From NCBI GenBank assembly GCA_963930645.1, contig OZ005648.1:271633830-271697829 (forward strand): a DNA stretch of 64,000 nt, read 5' to 3'. The notes under the pieces were generated by a model that was not told the origin of the DNA, searched no databases, and was given only the letters and a program-made list of their open reading frames with translations. This DNA comes from Salticus scenicus (taxonomy: Eukaryota > Arthropoda > Arachnida > Araneae > Salticidae). Shown piece after piece: positions 45,317-57,549 of this stretch. Each line of letters begins with the position of its first letter. The first letter of the stretch is position 1. The translations under genes and the position numbers were made by a program.

Positions 45317-46075
45317 TCATAAAAGGATTTTAGTAACTTTTTATAGACTTTCTACTGTCATTCAAGCAGTTAACATTTCTAGAAAATACTATTTTTGATT
45401 AAATCTAATGCCAGTAATTTTTTTAAAAATATCAGTGATAAAAAAAAAAGCTCAAAATAGATATTAATAATAAAATAAATATATAAATCATGTGTTTACT
45501 TGATTGAGTTTCCTAGTAAATATTAAAAGACATTCATTACAGGAATAATTAATATTTTATTTTTATAATTCATAATTATTTAATGATATATTAGCACATA
45601 TTTATATTATCATCAAAAAGAAATTTTAATTGTTGATTAAACTACACCATTCAGACTTCCATTTCATGAACTGTAGAATTCAACAAGTTGTTCTTGTACA
45701 TAGAAAACTCGATAAGTGAAATTTATAAAGAAATTTTATAAAATCTCACCAAAAGATGCATTAAATAAAAAAATTCATGTAATAAAGGGGGAAAAAAAAG
45801 GGAAAAATTTATTACTGTTTATTATGTAGATACTTGCCTGAATTTTTAAAAATATCACCAACAAAAGATTAAATTCTTTTTATAAAACACAGCACAATAA
45901 TTTTACTCAATTTATAATTTTTTAGTTTAAATAATACTAAAAGCTGAAAAAAAGATAAAAATTGTTGAATTTTTTAAACAGATAAAAATTGCTATTATTA
46001 CTTTCTTTAATGAACATTCAATTCATTTAAGATTTAAATATATGTTTTTTTAAAAAACTTATTATTAGGACGTTA
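45317..46075. other. AT-rich non-coding stretch
   Basis: No recognisable feature. Confidence 0.4.
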
Positions 46076-46381
46076 ATATACTTATTCATACTTATTAATA
46101 CCTTATAAACTGTCCTATTTATTCACAATGCATTTCGGGTGCACTTCGCGCCCATCTTCAGGTGATCTGTGACTTCTCATCGCTTGTGTTTCGATAGCAA
46201 GTAATCGATAGAATCCGAAACAGACAAAATGAAGTGAAGAAAGGAAGCCGAGGGGAAGCCGATGAAAACACAAGCAATGAGAAGTCACAGATCACCTGAA
46301 GATGGGCGCGAAGTGCACCCGAAATGCATTGTGAATAAATAGGACAGTTTATAAGGTATTAATAAGTATGAATAAGTATAT
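46076..46381. mobile_element. Fold-back MITE with inverted repeats of about 125 bp
   Basis: Arms ATATACTTATTCATAC...GTGACTTCTCAT(C/T)GCTTGTG and their inverse leave only about 60 bp in the middle. The arms include TTCGGGTGCACTTCGCGCCC. The arms are nearly identical. TA-rich ends would fit a TA target, but the duplication cannot be resolved. Confidence 0.85.
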
Positions 46382-46990
46382 AAATATATGTTTTGAATTA
46401 TTCTAATGCATAGATGGGATCATAAATTTGAAACAAGAAAAATTTTAATTTATTTACCATTATGAAAAACACTGATATATTATGCAACTTTTGCGTAAAT
46501 ATCAGATTTTCTAATAATTAAAACAATGAAATATAAGTCTATCATATTCTTCATTAAGTATATATATGTAAAAGCATATTTGAAATATATCCCCCTTTTT
46601 TTTCTTTTTACATTATTATTATCACGGATTTATTGAGCAATTTATCTAACAATATTTGGTCATATGTATTTGACCAAATACATGTTCAGTATTTGGCCAG
46701 ATCGAATATTATGCAAAAGGGTGAAATAAGCCAAATACCAAATAGTAGTCGGATATTCGTTGCATCAATAATGTCATTAAACTTCTACGCTATGAATTAA
46801 CACTTGCTGATAAACTTTTTCTCATTCATTCTCAAGTATAATTTAACTACAGAGTGTAAAAAAAAAAGTCTATCCAGAAATAAAAGTTTATGTTTCTCTG
46901 TTCTTTGCAGGTAAATTGACCAAACTATAAGAGCAGACATGTCACAATTTTATACCTGCAGATGAAAAGAATAATCATAAAGGAATAATA
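46382..46990. other. AT-rich non-coding stretch
   Basis: Contains a small inverted repeat around TATTTGG(T/C)CA near 46655-46700. No gene. Confidence 0.4.
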
Positions 46991-47162
46991 TACAGTCGAA
47001 CCTCAATAATGTGAATATCAAGGGGGAAAAAAATTCTTCATGTTATTAATAACTATTCTTCAAATAACTAAACAAATCTTCATTTTGACAGGGATTGCAG
47101 TAACAGTTCATGTTAAAAGTAATTCACGTTAAGCGTGTTCACATTAATGAGGTTCAACTGTA
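46991..47162. mobile_element. Pogo-type MITE (46993-47160), TA target
   Basis: Ends CAGTCGAACCTCAATAATGT and, inverted, CAGTTGAACCTCATTAATGT. TA at 46991-46992 and 47161-47162. 168 bp. This terminal form is typical of pogo/Tigger elements. Its right TA is also the left TA of the next element. Confidence 0.88.
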
Positions 47163-48462
47163 CTGTATTTTCCGACATATAAAGCACATCCTTAATTTCA
47201 AGTTATATATATATATATATTTTTTTGTATTCGTTGTATAACACACACCCTTTTTTTATGAAAAAATAAACTGAAATATACATGTGCTAATCTCTTACCT
47301 TTTCAAATCATTCATTCAAAGGCCTTGGCTTTTGAATAATTGTATACCAGTGATAAGGAGAACAATACATGGGTGTGGAAAATGCTTGAAGGATTAAATA
47401 ATTTTGCAAACAGGTGGGTTATACTCAATGCAGGTATCCAGAAGAATGTTTTTTAGATTTCCAAGAAAAGGGCGACACAATTTGGCTACAATGCACTTCC
47501 AACCAGAATGAATTAGCAAAATTAGGATTCAGATACATTTCCTTTCTCCAGTCATTTCAAGCTGTTATTTTAAAGTGTAAAAGAAGACTTCATTTAATCA
47601 CACTTTCTTCATTAGTGAATGAGAATGGAAATCATGCTGCAGCAAGAATTTTTGGCATTGGTGAAAGCTTTGTACATGAGTGGAAGAAAAATGAAAGCAC
47701 AGTAATTAATATGCTAAAGAATAAATGATGTGGATGAAAACAATGTAAAACTTTGGATAAGAAATGTTTGGCAAAATCATCCTGGTGCCTTAAAGAATCC
47801 ACAAATTCTGTTAGTTTGAGACATGTTCAGATTTCATCTAACAAATAATATGAAAAAAATGCTTAAAGACTGTAATACAGACATGGCAGTTATTCCAGGC
47901 AGATTAACACCATTAGTTCAGCCTTTAGATGTGTGTATCAAGAAACCGTTCAAGGTAAATTTAAAACGATGGTGGAATATGTGGATGTTAGAATGTAAAA
48001 AAAAACATTTACAAAAGGAGGCCAAATATGTCATGCCACATAAGAAGTAGAGTGTGAGTGGATATTAAAAGCATGGAATGAAATTGAACCTGACATTATT
48101 ATTCAAAAGTCATTTAAAAAAATGCAATATATCTGACAATCTAGATGGAACGGAAAATGATTATTTATTTATGGATCAAAGTGATAATGATGGGGAAGAT
48201 GAGACAGAATTTGATGATGTGCCTGTAGTTATAACAGAAGAATATGAAAAACTTTTCATGTTATCCGGTAATGAAAATCTTTAAAGTTTTCATACCTTTT
48301 AAATATATAGCATTTAGAAATATATAGAAAATTAATATTTTTATGCTCATTTTTTTCTTCTTTAAATCTATCATTTTTATATCTGGCATATAACACACAC
48401 ACATAAATTTTGACCTCATTTTTTGTATTAAAAGTGTGCGTTATACAATGAAAAATATGGTA
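47161..48462 (+). mobile_element. Pogo-like transposon relic (47163-48460)
   Basis: Ends CTGTATTTTCCGACATATAA and, inverted, CATATTTTTCATTGTATAAC, with TA at each side. A second TATAACACACAC motif lies inside each end. It encloses fragments of a pogo-type transposase. 1.3 kb, shorter than a full element, so it is internally deleted. Confidence 0.8.
47414..48284 (+). pseudogene. Pogo-like transposase pseudogene
   Basis: The first fragment (47414-47728) ends with an HTH-type segment, VNENGNHAAARIFGIGESFV then HEWKK, as at the N terminus of CENP-B/brinker-type pogo transposases. The second (47823-48050) carries the distal DDE part: HLTNNMKKMLKDCNTDMAVI followed by PGRLTPLVQPLDVCIKKPFK, including the D of QPLD. 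The third (48078-48284) is an acidic C-terminal tail (DNDGEDETEFDD). The central catalytic part with the first two acidic residues is missing, and the frame changes between the blocks. The product would have been a nuclear DNA-cutting enzyme specific for TA sites; this copy is dead. Confidence 0.8.
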
Positions 48463-48734
48463 TATATATTTTTGTTATCTAGTCAAAAATCCTGATTCTG
48501 TATTTACACTGCATAAAAGAAATGTTTGCAGTATAAACTTTAATTGGACTCCTTACTCGCCATATCTCCAACTATGTAATTTTTTTACTGTGGTTTATAT
48601 GTCAAGGGCAGAATATACATGAAAAAATTAAGCTCACAGGGACGGTGGATATTTGATATGCTTAATCCTTTCTGATTTTTTCCAGGATAAATAAAGGTAA
48701 ATTTCCCTAAATTTTCAATGTCATTTCCTTTAAC
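48463..48734. other. AT-rich spacer
   Basis: Nothing recognised. Confidence 0.4.
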
Positions 48735-49439
48735 ATTTTTATTAGGGATGGACCGGATATGGATTTTAACGGATAACAGTATCTGGATATCCGGCATTCT
48801 TGATATTATTTTTCTTTGCCGTATCCGGATATCCAGCAGTCCTCTTTCCCAGTATACACATGAAATTTTCAATTTTTTTTAAGAGCACACAGTAATTGAA
48901 TAAAGGTATTTTGGTTTAAAACGTATTTGGCTTTTATACAACTGGATTCCATTCACATACATAAAAATGTAAATACCATTGGGAAAAACATTGAAAATTT
49001 TAATTAAAATAAAAATGTGAGTACTTCAACTGTGGAGATTATAAGAGATATAAATAAATAGACAATGCTTTATAAATCTCTATTATTATTAAACCAACCA
49101 GTCTTGTATAAATATATATATAGGTATTATCATGTATCTATTGCTAAATTTTATAATTTTTTTTTAAATTTTTCACTTTATACATATTACAAATATAGTC
49201 TCAGAAATGGATCTAATGATGGATAAAAATTTAGGGTTAAGGGTAGTTTGAGATGGGAAATCGATTTAACAAGCAGCCATTATCAGAAAAATTAATTTTC
49301 ACCCATGAAAAACTTTACAATGATTAGATTTCTTGAGAGAGCCTCAAAATTTTTTTACAAAAATCAAGGAAAAATGATATTTTGAAAAAATGACCAATAT
49401 TACAGATTATGGAAAATTGTGTTTAATTTTCACTTTTCG

Positions 49440-50785
49440 AACACTATAGTGAGGAAAGTATTGTAATCATGTCAAAAATCTAAGTTAGAGATTTTAGTGT
49501 TTCTACATGTTTTGAGTTCCCCTGAAATCCTATTTTCTATTTTTACAACGATGTATGTGTGTATGTATGTTATTGAGCACGATAGTGTCTAAACGCTTTG
49601 TTCAAATGAGCTGAAATTTGTCATGTATGTTATAGGTTCCCATAGCACAAATTCTATTGATTTTAATGAATCTAGCATTTGCCCTTTTTTTACAGCAACA
49701 CAAAGAAAAATTCTTTAACATTATGATCTATGGGTCCAAATTTTGTAAATTGCAATAGTGTCTAAATGCCTTATTCATTTGAGATGAAAATTTATACACA
49801 TGTTATTAGTAACCATCACACAAACTGTATAAATTTTGGTGAATCTTGCGCTTACAGTTTTTTTATAGGGACACAAATAATAATTCTTTATGACTTTAGT
49901 CTACCAAAAATTTTTTAACTGCGATAGCGTCGGATTTTTTCATTTGAGTTGAAAATTTACACACATGCTAGAGGTCATTGTTGCACGAAGTGTACAAATG
50001 TTGGTGAATCTGGCACGTACTGTTTTTTTTTACAGTGACACAACGAAAATTTCTTTATCATTATGGCCTATGGGCTGAAATTATTCAAAGTACGACAGCG
50101 TCTAAATGCCTTATCAGAATGAGCTGAAAATTTATCTGCGTGTTAAAGGTCAAAGTTGCTCAAACTATATAGCTATTGGTGAATCTAGTAGTTAATAGTT
50201 TTTTTTAACAACAAAATATTCTTTATCTTTATAAGGCCTATGGGCTTAAATCATTACTATCTAAATGCCTTATCTGATTAAGTTGCAAATTTATATATGT
50301 ACAGTAGGTCACCATCGCATGATGCATAAAGATTTTGGTCAATCTAGCACTTATAGGTTTTTACAGGGACACAAAGAAAAATTCTTAATCATTATGTCCT
50401 GTGGGCTCAAATTATTTAAATTGTGATTGCGTCTAAACTACTTATTTGAACGAACTGAAAATTCATATACATGTTACAGATCCCAGTTGCAGACACCATA
50501 CTGATTTTGGTGATTCTAATTCTTATAGTTTTTTTTACAGGGACACAAAGAAAAATACTTTATAATTGTGGCTTATGGGCTCAAATTATTTAAAATGCAA
50601 TAGCATCTAAATGCCTCATCTGATTGACCTGAAAATTTATGTACATTGTATAGGTAACCATAGTACGAACATTATAGATTTTGGCAAGTCTAGCACTTAT
50701 GGATTTTTACAGAGACACAATGAAAATTTATCATTATGATCTATGGGCTCAAATTATTTGAAGCGCAATTGCTTTCAACTCAACA
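49440..50785 (+). repeat. Tandem array of about 171-bp imperfect units (7-8 copies)
   Basis: The landmark GTCTAAA(T/C)GCC (variants) occurs at 49587, 49760, 49929, 50100, 50259, 50431 and 50605, mostly 169-174 bp apart. Each unit also carries GAAAATTTA, TTTTGGTGAATCTAGCA, TTTTTTACAGGGACACAAAG and TATGGGCTCAAATTATT. The array begins with the ACATGTTTTGAG(T/G)TCCCCTGAA opening of the dispersed family. Non-coding. Confidence 0.88.
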
Positions 50786-51240
50786 ACATACTATATGAAG
50801 AAAAGTACTCATATACTCTATTATAATTCCTCTTTAGCATATTGAATGATTTCTCTTACTTTAATTTACATATACAATTGTTAACTACTTAATGTTCGGA
50901 AAGTAGAGTGGAGTCACTCTAGATTTTTTTTTAACTTTAAGAAACTAGAAATGAATTATTTACATAAAAAAAAAAAACTAAAATTTTGTTGTCTCATAAA
51001 TGCAATTTGAAAATAAAAATTTACTAACTGAATCTCGGTCTTCCATCTTTTGACAAATAAAGTGCATGTATTTAGATCATAAGATTATTTAATTTTTGAA
51101 AAATATCAAAGAAAACATTGTTCATTTAGTGATTTTATTTTCAACTGAAACTATAAAAAACAGATAAGACAAATAATTATAAATATGTGGAATTTCATGA
51201 GATTATATTTCTTTAGTGACGTGATTTAAGAAGCTATTTT

Positions 51241-52530
51241 TAGTTCCCCATCATACTGTATGGGGAACTTAGGTAATCGTGAAATATTTCGACCTCGGTT
51301 TTTTTACTTTTTTTTATATGTTTTCGGGTGTGAGGAATCCGAAAATGACAAAATTTGTATGGTGTCTGTCTGTAGGGTGTCTGTTAGTGTGTTAGTCTGT
51401 TTACACGATATCTCACGAACAAATGATTGCAGAGAGGTCAGATCAGTTTTTAAATATTACTTTCGATACTAGCAAGAACCCTATTCATTTGCAACATTCG
51501 AATTAAAAAACTTCGTAAGGTGTTAGAAATTTACGATTTTCTTAATATGGGAGAATAGGAGAAAAATTCACTTAAACGTGCATTAAATAGAAACTTTTTA
51601 CTGTAAAAATGTCAGACCAGTTTTAAAATATCAGTTTTGATGCCGGAATGAACATCAGTAACTATAAATATGCTACTTTGAAAATTTCGGAAGTTATTGA
51701 AAATTTACGAATTTCTTAACACAACATTATAGGGCAAAATTTCACATAAACGTCAATTTTGAGAGATATTTTCATCGTAAAGATGTCAGACTACTTTTGA
51801 AATATTATTTAGAATACTGGCATGAATATTATCGACTATGAATTTTCCAATATAAAAATTTCATAAGTTATTGGAAACTTACGAATTTCTTAACATGGCA
51901 AAATAGAGCAAAATTTCACATACACGTCAATCCTGAGGGATATTTTCATCATAGATGTCAAACCACTTTTTGCTTATTATTTTGGATACTGGCATGAATA
52001 TCATAGACTATGATTTTTCCAATTTAAAAAATTAATAAGTTATTTGGAATTTACAATTCACTTAATATGTCAGAATAAGGCAAAATTGAGCATAAACTTC
52101 CATTTTGAGGATCATAAATACATTAGACAACTTCAAAATTACATTTATGATATTTGTTTGAACATGATTGAATACAAATATTCTAATAGGAAAATTTCAT
52201 AAATTATTCATAATTTACGATTTTATCAACATAGCGAAATTGTAAATTTTTCATATAAATCTGAATTTTGATGATTATTGCATTGGAAATAGTAGCATGA
52301 AAACTAAACAACAGAATTGACCCTGATAAAATAAATTAATAGATTAGAATAAGATAAATATATCGAAGTGAACGGTGGATAGCCTATTAGGCGGGGATTT
52401 CATTCTGTCACTGTATCAAGCTTTGGTCAAATTCATTTCTTTTAACATGATTATAATATGTCTCGCACTAGAAATTTATGAGAACATAAATATGATGGGG
52501 AACTGAGCAGAGTTCACCTACGCCAACTAG
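51241..52530 (+). mobile_element. 172-bp-unit family, copy E (5 units), nested in the hAT
   Basis: Complete: starts TAGTTCCCCATCATACTGTA with a perfect 10-bp terminal hairpin (AGTTCCCCAT/ATGGGGAACT) and ends CGCCAACTAG. Five internal units (TTTACGA-type motifs at about 51530, 51703, 51880, 52052, 52218). Flanked by T on both sides. Confidence 0.8.
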
Positions 52531-52593
52531 TTTTTTAATTTTTCCCAAACAAAGGGGCAAAAGTTGTCTGTTGCATTTCCCACCATATGTCAA

Positions 52594-52633
52594 TGAGAGA
52601 GAGAGAGAGAGAGAGAGAAAAAAAAAAAAACAT
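52594..52633 (+). repeat. (GA)n microsatellite with poly(A)
   Basis: About 12 GA repeats followed by about 13 A near the right end of the 4-kb hAT. Confidence 0.9.
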
Positions 52634-52755
52634 ACATTTAAAAGACGGATATCCGGCATATTAACCGGATATCCAGTGGTTTTGATCAGGATATCCGACG
52701 GTATTTCAGATATTGAAAAATCAGCCGGATTTTCCGGCCCATCCCTAATTTTTAT

Positions 52756-53150
52756 AAATTGACATTTCTTATCTAGAATTTTTTTTAGTGTAAATGAAGT
52801 TTCACGATTTTTTCAAAAAATTAGTCACAATTTCCTGACTTTTGCACATTTCAATCAAATTCCCCGACTTTTTCTTGATTTCAAGACTTTCCATGTTGAT
52901 AGCAACCCTGCATAATTACTGAGCTTATCACAGCTATAGAAACAAATACTCATGCCATTCTTGAATCTGCAGTTGTCAATTAAGACACTGGGCCTTTGTC
53001 ATGCTAAAAATAATTAAGGATCACATTTGAAATACACCGTTTAGGCCACTATTTGAACTTTTCAAAATTTCTGGACTTTTCATGATCAAATTCCCTGACT
53101 ATTGTACATTATTCCTTGGTGAAATTGTAGAAGATATTGGAAAATAATAT
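52756..53150 (-). mobile_element. hAT-like terminal fragment
   Basis: Read inverted from 52912, the sequence CAGGGTTGCTATC followed by AAGTC...AAAAAGTCGGGGAA resembles hAT ends such as those at 58675 and 63572. No matching second end or duplication was found. A further TTCCCTGAC-type patch lies at 53090. Confidence 0.35.
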
Positions 53151-53154
53151 CTTT

Positions 53155-53850
53155 TTACTTTCTCTTACTCATATAATTGTAGTGAAAGTATTGTTTATGG
53201 ATCAATTTTTTTCAAATTGCGTTTTTGTTATATTTACACATTTTGAGGTCCTTCAAATCCAAAAATAAGTTTTTTACTGGTTGATCTGTGTGCACGAGTG
53301 TGTTATCAGTGTAAGTCAAGTACAAATATTAGCAGGAAGTTCAAACTCTGTATTCTAAATCTGCATTATATAGGGATGCTATACTAAATTTTCCATTGAG
53401 ATTAAAAAAGTGGTTCATGTACAGGAACATCTAAGAGAATTTAAATTATGTCTATAGGTGAAGTTTCTGGAACTTGCAATTTACCACATTTAGACCGCAT
53501 TAAAAAAAATGAAATGAACATATATTTTTTTATATGCATAAAAGCATGTTTAGTATAGGATATGGTATGAAAACTATTTATCATTTCTTCACAGTGCTAA
53601 ACAAAATAATTCGAATGTTTTAGGGACTATACTTGGAAATTGCTGGAAGTGCATTTCAAGTTGTGTCATGTCTTTCGTATTGTGGTAAATTTAAATATGC
53701 TACGTGATGTATATAGAACTATAGATAATACACATGGCTATCCAAAATTAAGTAAATGCAATCTTTTCTATTGAATATAATTGATACAAGTGCTCAACTA
53801 AAATTTACCACGTCCCAGAAAACAGCTACTAAAGACAATTACTTTCTCAT
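53155..53850 (+). repeat. Dispersed repeat, copy 2 (sister of 12790-13510)
   Basis: Opens TTTCTCTTACTCATATAATTG, then TTTACACATTTTGAGGTCC, GTTATCAG and AAGTGCATTTCAAG. Aligns with the minus strand of copy 1 over most of its length. Non-coding. Confidence 0.65.
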
Positions 53851-54844
53851 TTGCATTTGGTAGACAAAATACTGTTTGAAGTCCAATTTTTAACATTTTT
53901 TTATTTATTTTTTACAATAATCATGCATTTGAGATACCCTGAACACAAAAAATTAGAATTATCAGACACTAGGCTGATAAAAATTTGATTGAGCAAGATT
54001 GATAAATTTCAAAAATGGGTGCATGTGAAAGTTGTCTGAATAATTTGGAATAAACTTATAGATTTAATTACAAAGTTAAAATTTTTATGAATATAGATAT
54101 TACATTTATAGCTGGAGTTGAGGGCTACAGTGTGCTCTTAAACAAAAATGTATGTGAAATAAAACTTTTTCAAGTACATTCATATACAATACTTCTTATT
54201 TTACCCTTTAATCTGTAATTTGTCTTTCAAGTATTGAAATGCAGGGTAAGGGAAAGTTGTGCGAGTACCATAGCAGATCTCAATAATCCACATTAATTTC
54301 ATAATATTGAATGCAGTGTAACCTTGTAAAAAAGCATTTAGATGAAATTATGTCCATAGGCAATAATGATAAAAAATACTTTTGTGTGTACCTTGACACG
54401 ATCCATAAACAATATACACAACAAAAAACATACAGCTAATGTATGGTTCATGAACACGTGTACCAATTTGAAAGTCAATAAAGTGATTTTTACGACCACT
54501 ATCATGATATAGAGAAAAATATACACACAGACATCAAAAACTTTTTGTATGTCAAAGAGGACGGCTTCTGCTGATGTTGTGGCAATTGCAAAATTGTTGT
54601 ACATTTTAATAGGAGATTTTAAATTATTATAATTTTTTATTAACAATTGTTTATTCTTATTTAAAGCTTGTTGTGCTGGTTAAGCGCTTTTGAATTAATC
54701 ATTTTTGCAAAGATGGTATAATTTATTAAATTACTTCCATAAATTGCATCAAATAGAAAATAATACATTGACTTAAGTATTCAACTACTTTGCATACTGT
54801 CTGTAAATTGCATACACACAACACAATGTAATTAAATTTAGCAC
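53851..54844. other. AT-rich non-coding stretch
   Basis: No gene recognised; the minus-strand open frame at 54338-54646 is hydrophobic, low-complexity and lacks family motifs. Confidence 0.45.
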
Positions 54845-55500
54845 ACTAAAAGAAAAAAATCTGATGTGGACACCACATGATTTCCTTATACACCCATTGG
54901 ACTATTCATATTGTTACAAAAACATTGTGTGAGGTAACCGGATCGTAAATAAATAGGCAGGTTCCAGTCCATGAACATTCCTGAAAACAAGCTAAAGAAA
55001 AATACTATTACTCAAACTGCTAAAGTCCCAGTAATAGGATTATATACTTCAGAGAATGAATATAGTAGCTTATTCTGGAATAGTATTCTACAGTTATTAC
55101 AGAATCTTTCATTGCAAAATGCACAACTTCAATGAAATTCATTTAAGTGCAGATGGCATACTACTTTTGTTCTCTTTGGCAAAAAATTAATAGTGAAAAT
55201 GATATATTGTTATACCAAAACAATTAACTCTGTTAAAATTGAGGAAGAGTTTATTAATTCTGACCACCCTATATTTTCTGCAGTTTGGCCACTAATCTCA
55301 TCAAGTCGTTAAGTTTGTGGCCAATACAGATTTTGGCCATGGCGTCGATTCTGGCAATTTGGTATCAGGTTTGACAACCAAATTTGGCAAAAATTTGTAG
55401 CTTAGAGTCGCTAAATTTTGGAAGCTCGAACTTCAATGAGAATAGAGTTCTGAAATGTTTCGGGAAGATACAATGGTTTCTAACACAGAATTAAAAACAG
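54845..55500 (-). repeat. Old dispersed repeat, copy 2 (empty-site copy)
   Basis: The reverse complement matches the three segments of copy 1 (36460-40790). It has a single ACAGAATC (55099-55106) where copy 1 carries the hAT, and no insertion where copy 1 has the mariner-like element (near 54909). Confidence 0.75.
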
Positions 55501-56556
55501 AATTACTTTTTGTTAGGGGTGGGAATTGATTAAGAGTTTTAACTGGGTTAATCGTAGTTCATTGATCGATTAATCGGATTTTTAATCGATTTTCATTTTT
55601 CTTAATATAATTTTATTTGAACAATGAATAAAACTCTCCTATGTGTGTATATAATATATATATTTTTTTCAGCAAGTACACAAAAAACCATAAAAATGAT
55701 ATAGATGTTAATTTAACTAGTTCCTTAAACAATAAATAATAATAAACATGCAAATAAATAATGAAAAAAGAGCAGCTCATAATTTTTTCTAATAAATGAA
55801 AAACTACTTTAAACACGAAGATAATGCAACACTTTGAAAATCAATTGCAAATATTCATACATGATACAGCATTTATAAATCCTTTTTTATCTTATGAAAT
55901 ACATTTCCTAGTTAAACTTATATTTAATTGTGAAGATATTTAATTAAAAAGATTGTTTTATTACCTTTTAATTATTGATATATAATAATAATAAAAAAAC
56001 ATAATTAAAGAATATCTTATAAATATTACATTGTAGTCACTCATATACAATGAAAGATCAAAATGAAACTCACCTACATGTTCATTTCCAAATGTTATAT
56101 AATAGATCATAAAAAAAAAAAAAAAAATACTATTTTAACCAATCCCTTAAACATACAAGAACATTGACATTTTCGGGATCTAAGCTCGATCTTATCTTAT
56201 TTACGATGAATCTCGCACTACTAAATACTCTTTCTAGTGTTACAGATGTTGCAGTCATGCATAACAGTCTTTTTGCTAATATTGATAGAGTTGGAAATTT
56301 TTCATTTTCTTTTTTCCACCAGTCAATAGGATTAATGAAATCATCATCAAGTTCAGAAATTTCTTTATATGATTTTAATTTATTTTCATACCGGGGCAAA
56401 GTTTGAGGAGTTCTACATACATTTCACTGCACGTCGAGTCAAAACATAATTTTCTTCTTAGAAATATTTATACATGAATTCATCAACTGTGAATATTCAT
56501 TTAAGTAAATTAGAGTGTAAAGGTTGATATTTTCTATTTACCAACTATGTGAAAAA

Positions 56557-56628
56557 TACCAGAGCCGGGAATCGAACCCGGGCACCTCCACTTAACACAC
56601 GGATGCTCTACCACTGAGCTACCCTTGC
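56557..56628 (-). tRNA. tRNA-like gene, unit 1, putative GTT anticodon
   Basis: 72 bp that fold as a cloverleaf: acceptor with one mismatch, D arm GCTC...GAGC, anticodon loop GTGTTAA (T33 present, GTT = Asn), T arm CCGGG TTCGATT CCCGG. A box TAGCTCAGTGG and B box GGTTCGATTCC fit the consensus, and a TTTTT Pol III terminator follows directly. Repeat-borne, so it may be a SINE-type promoter head and not a working tRNA. Confidence 0.5.
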
Positions 56629-56849
56629 TGATAACCAGCTAGGCATTTCTCACATAATATTCGTTGGCCAAGTCACCAAGTCTGCAAATGCAGCTGTATC
56701 AAGTGACAATATTAATCGCAGCACAACTCCATAGACCACGAAATTTCAATTTAGAAATATTTATACATGAATTCATCAACCGTGAATATTCATTTAAGTA
56801 AATTGGAGTGTAAAGGTTGATATTTTTTATTTACCAACTATGTGAAAAA

Positions 56850-56921
56850 TACCAGAGCCGGGAATTGAACCCGGGCACCTCCGCTTAACGCACGGATGCT
56901 CTACCACTGAGCTACCCTTGC
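56850..56921 (-). tRNA. tRNA-like gene, unit 2, putative GTT anticodon
   Basis: As unit 1, but the loop is GCGTTAA, so the universal T33 is C, and the B box has one change (GGTTCAATTCC). TTTTT terminator present. Confidence 0.45.
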
Positions 56922-57183
56922 TGATAACCAGCTAGGCATTTCTCACATAATATTCGTTGGCCAAGTCACCGAGTCTGCAAATGCAGCTGTATCAAGTGAC
57001 AATATTAATCGCAGCACAACTCCAACGAATATTGTGTTGGCCAATGAATATTATTTGAGAAATTGAAATTTCGTGGTCTATGGAGTTGTGCTGCGATTAA
57101 TATTGTCACTTGATACAGCTGTGTTTGCAGACTCGGTGACTTGGCCAACGAATATTAAGTAAGAAATGCCTAGCTGGTTATCA

Positions 57184-57255
57184 GCAAGGGTAGCTCGGTG
57201 GTAGATCATCCGTGCGTTAAGCGGAGGTGCCCGGGTTCGATTCCTGGCTCTGGTA
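57184..57255 (+). tRNA. tRNA-like gene, unit 3
   Basis: Opposite orientation to units 1 and 2. D stem weakened (GCTC against GATC); loop GCGTTAA; B box GGTTCGATTCC intact; TTTTT follows at 57256-57260. Confidence 0.42.
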
Positions 57256-57477
57256 TTTTTCACATAGTTGGTAAATAAAAAAATATCAACTTTTACACTC
57301 CAATTTACTTAAATGAATATTCACGGTTGATGAATTCATGTATAAATATTTCTAAATTGAAATTTCGTGGTCTATGGAGTTGTGCTGCGATTAATATTGT
57401 CACTTGATACAGCTGCGTTTGCAGACTCGGTGACTTGGCCAATGAATATTATGTGAGAAATGCCTAGCTGGTTATCA

Positions 57478-57549
57478 GCAAGGGTAGCTCAGTGGTAGAG
57501 CATCCGTGCATTAAGCGGAGGTGGCCGGGTTCGATTCCTGGCTCTGGTA
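57478..57549 (+). tRNA. tRNA-like gene, unit 4
   Basis: A box TAGCTCAGTGG and B box GGTTCGATTCC intact; loop GCATTAA (anticodon would be ATT); T arm has a CCGGG/CCTGG mismatch; TTTTT follows. Confidence 0.42.

Larger units (their letters stand above)
48735..52755. mobile_element. 4-kb hAT element (48743-52747) with 8-bp target duplication ATTTTTAT
   Basis: Ends TAGGGATGGACCGGATATGG and, inverted, TAGGGATGGGCCGGAAAATC; subterminal GGATATCCGG motifs repeat on both sides. Exact duplication ATTTTTAT at 48735-48742 and 52748-52755. No transposase is visible. The interior is mostly a 171-bp tandem array and a nested member of the 172-bp-unit family. Confidence 0.93.

Noticed and set aside
54338..54646. 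102-residue minus-strand open frame as a membrane protein
   Set aside because: Hydrophobic composition is expected from AT-rich DNA; no family motif and no conservation between repeats.
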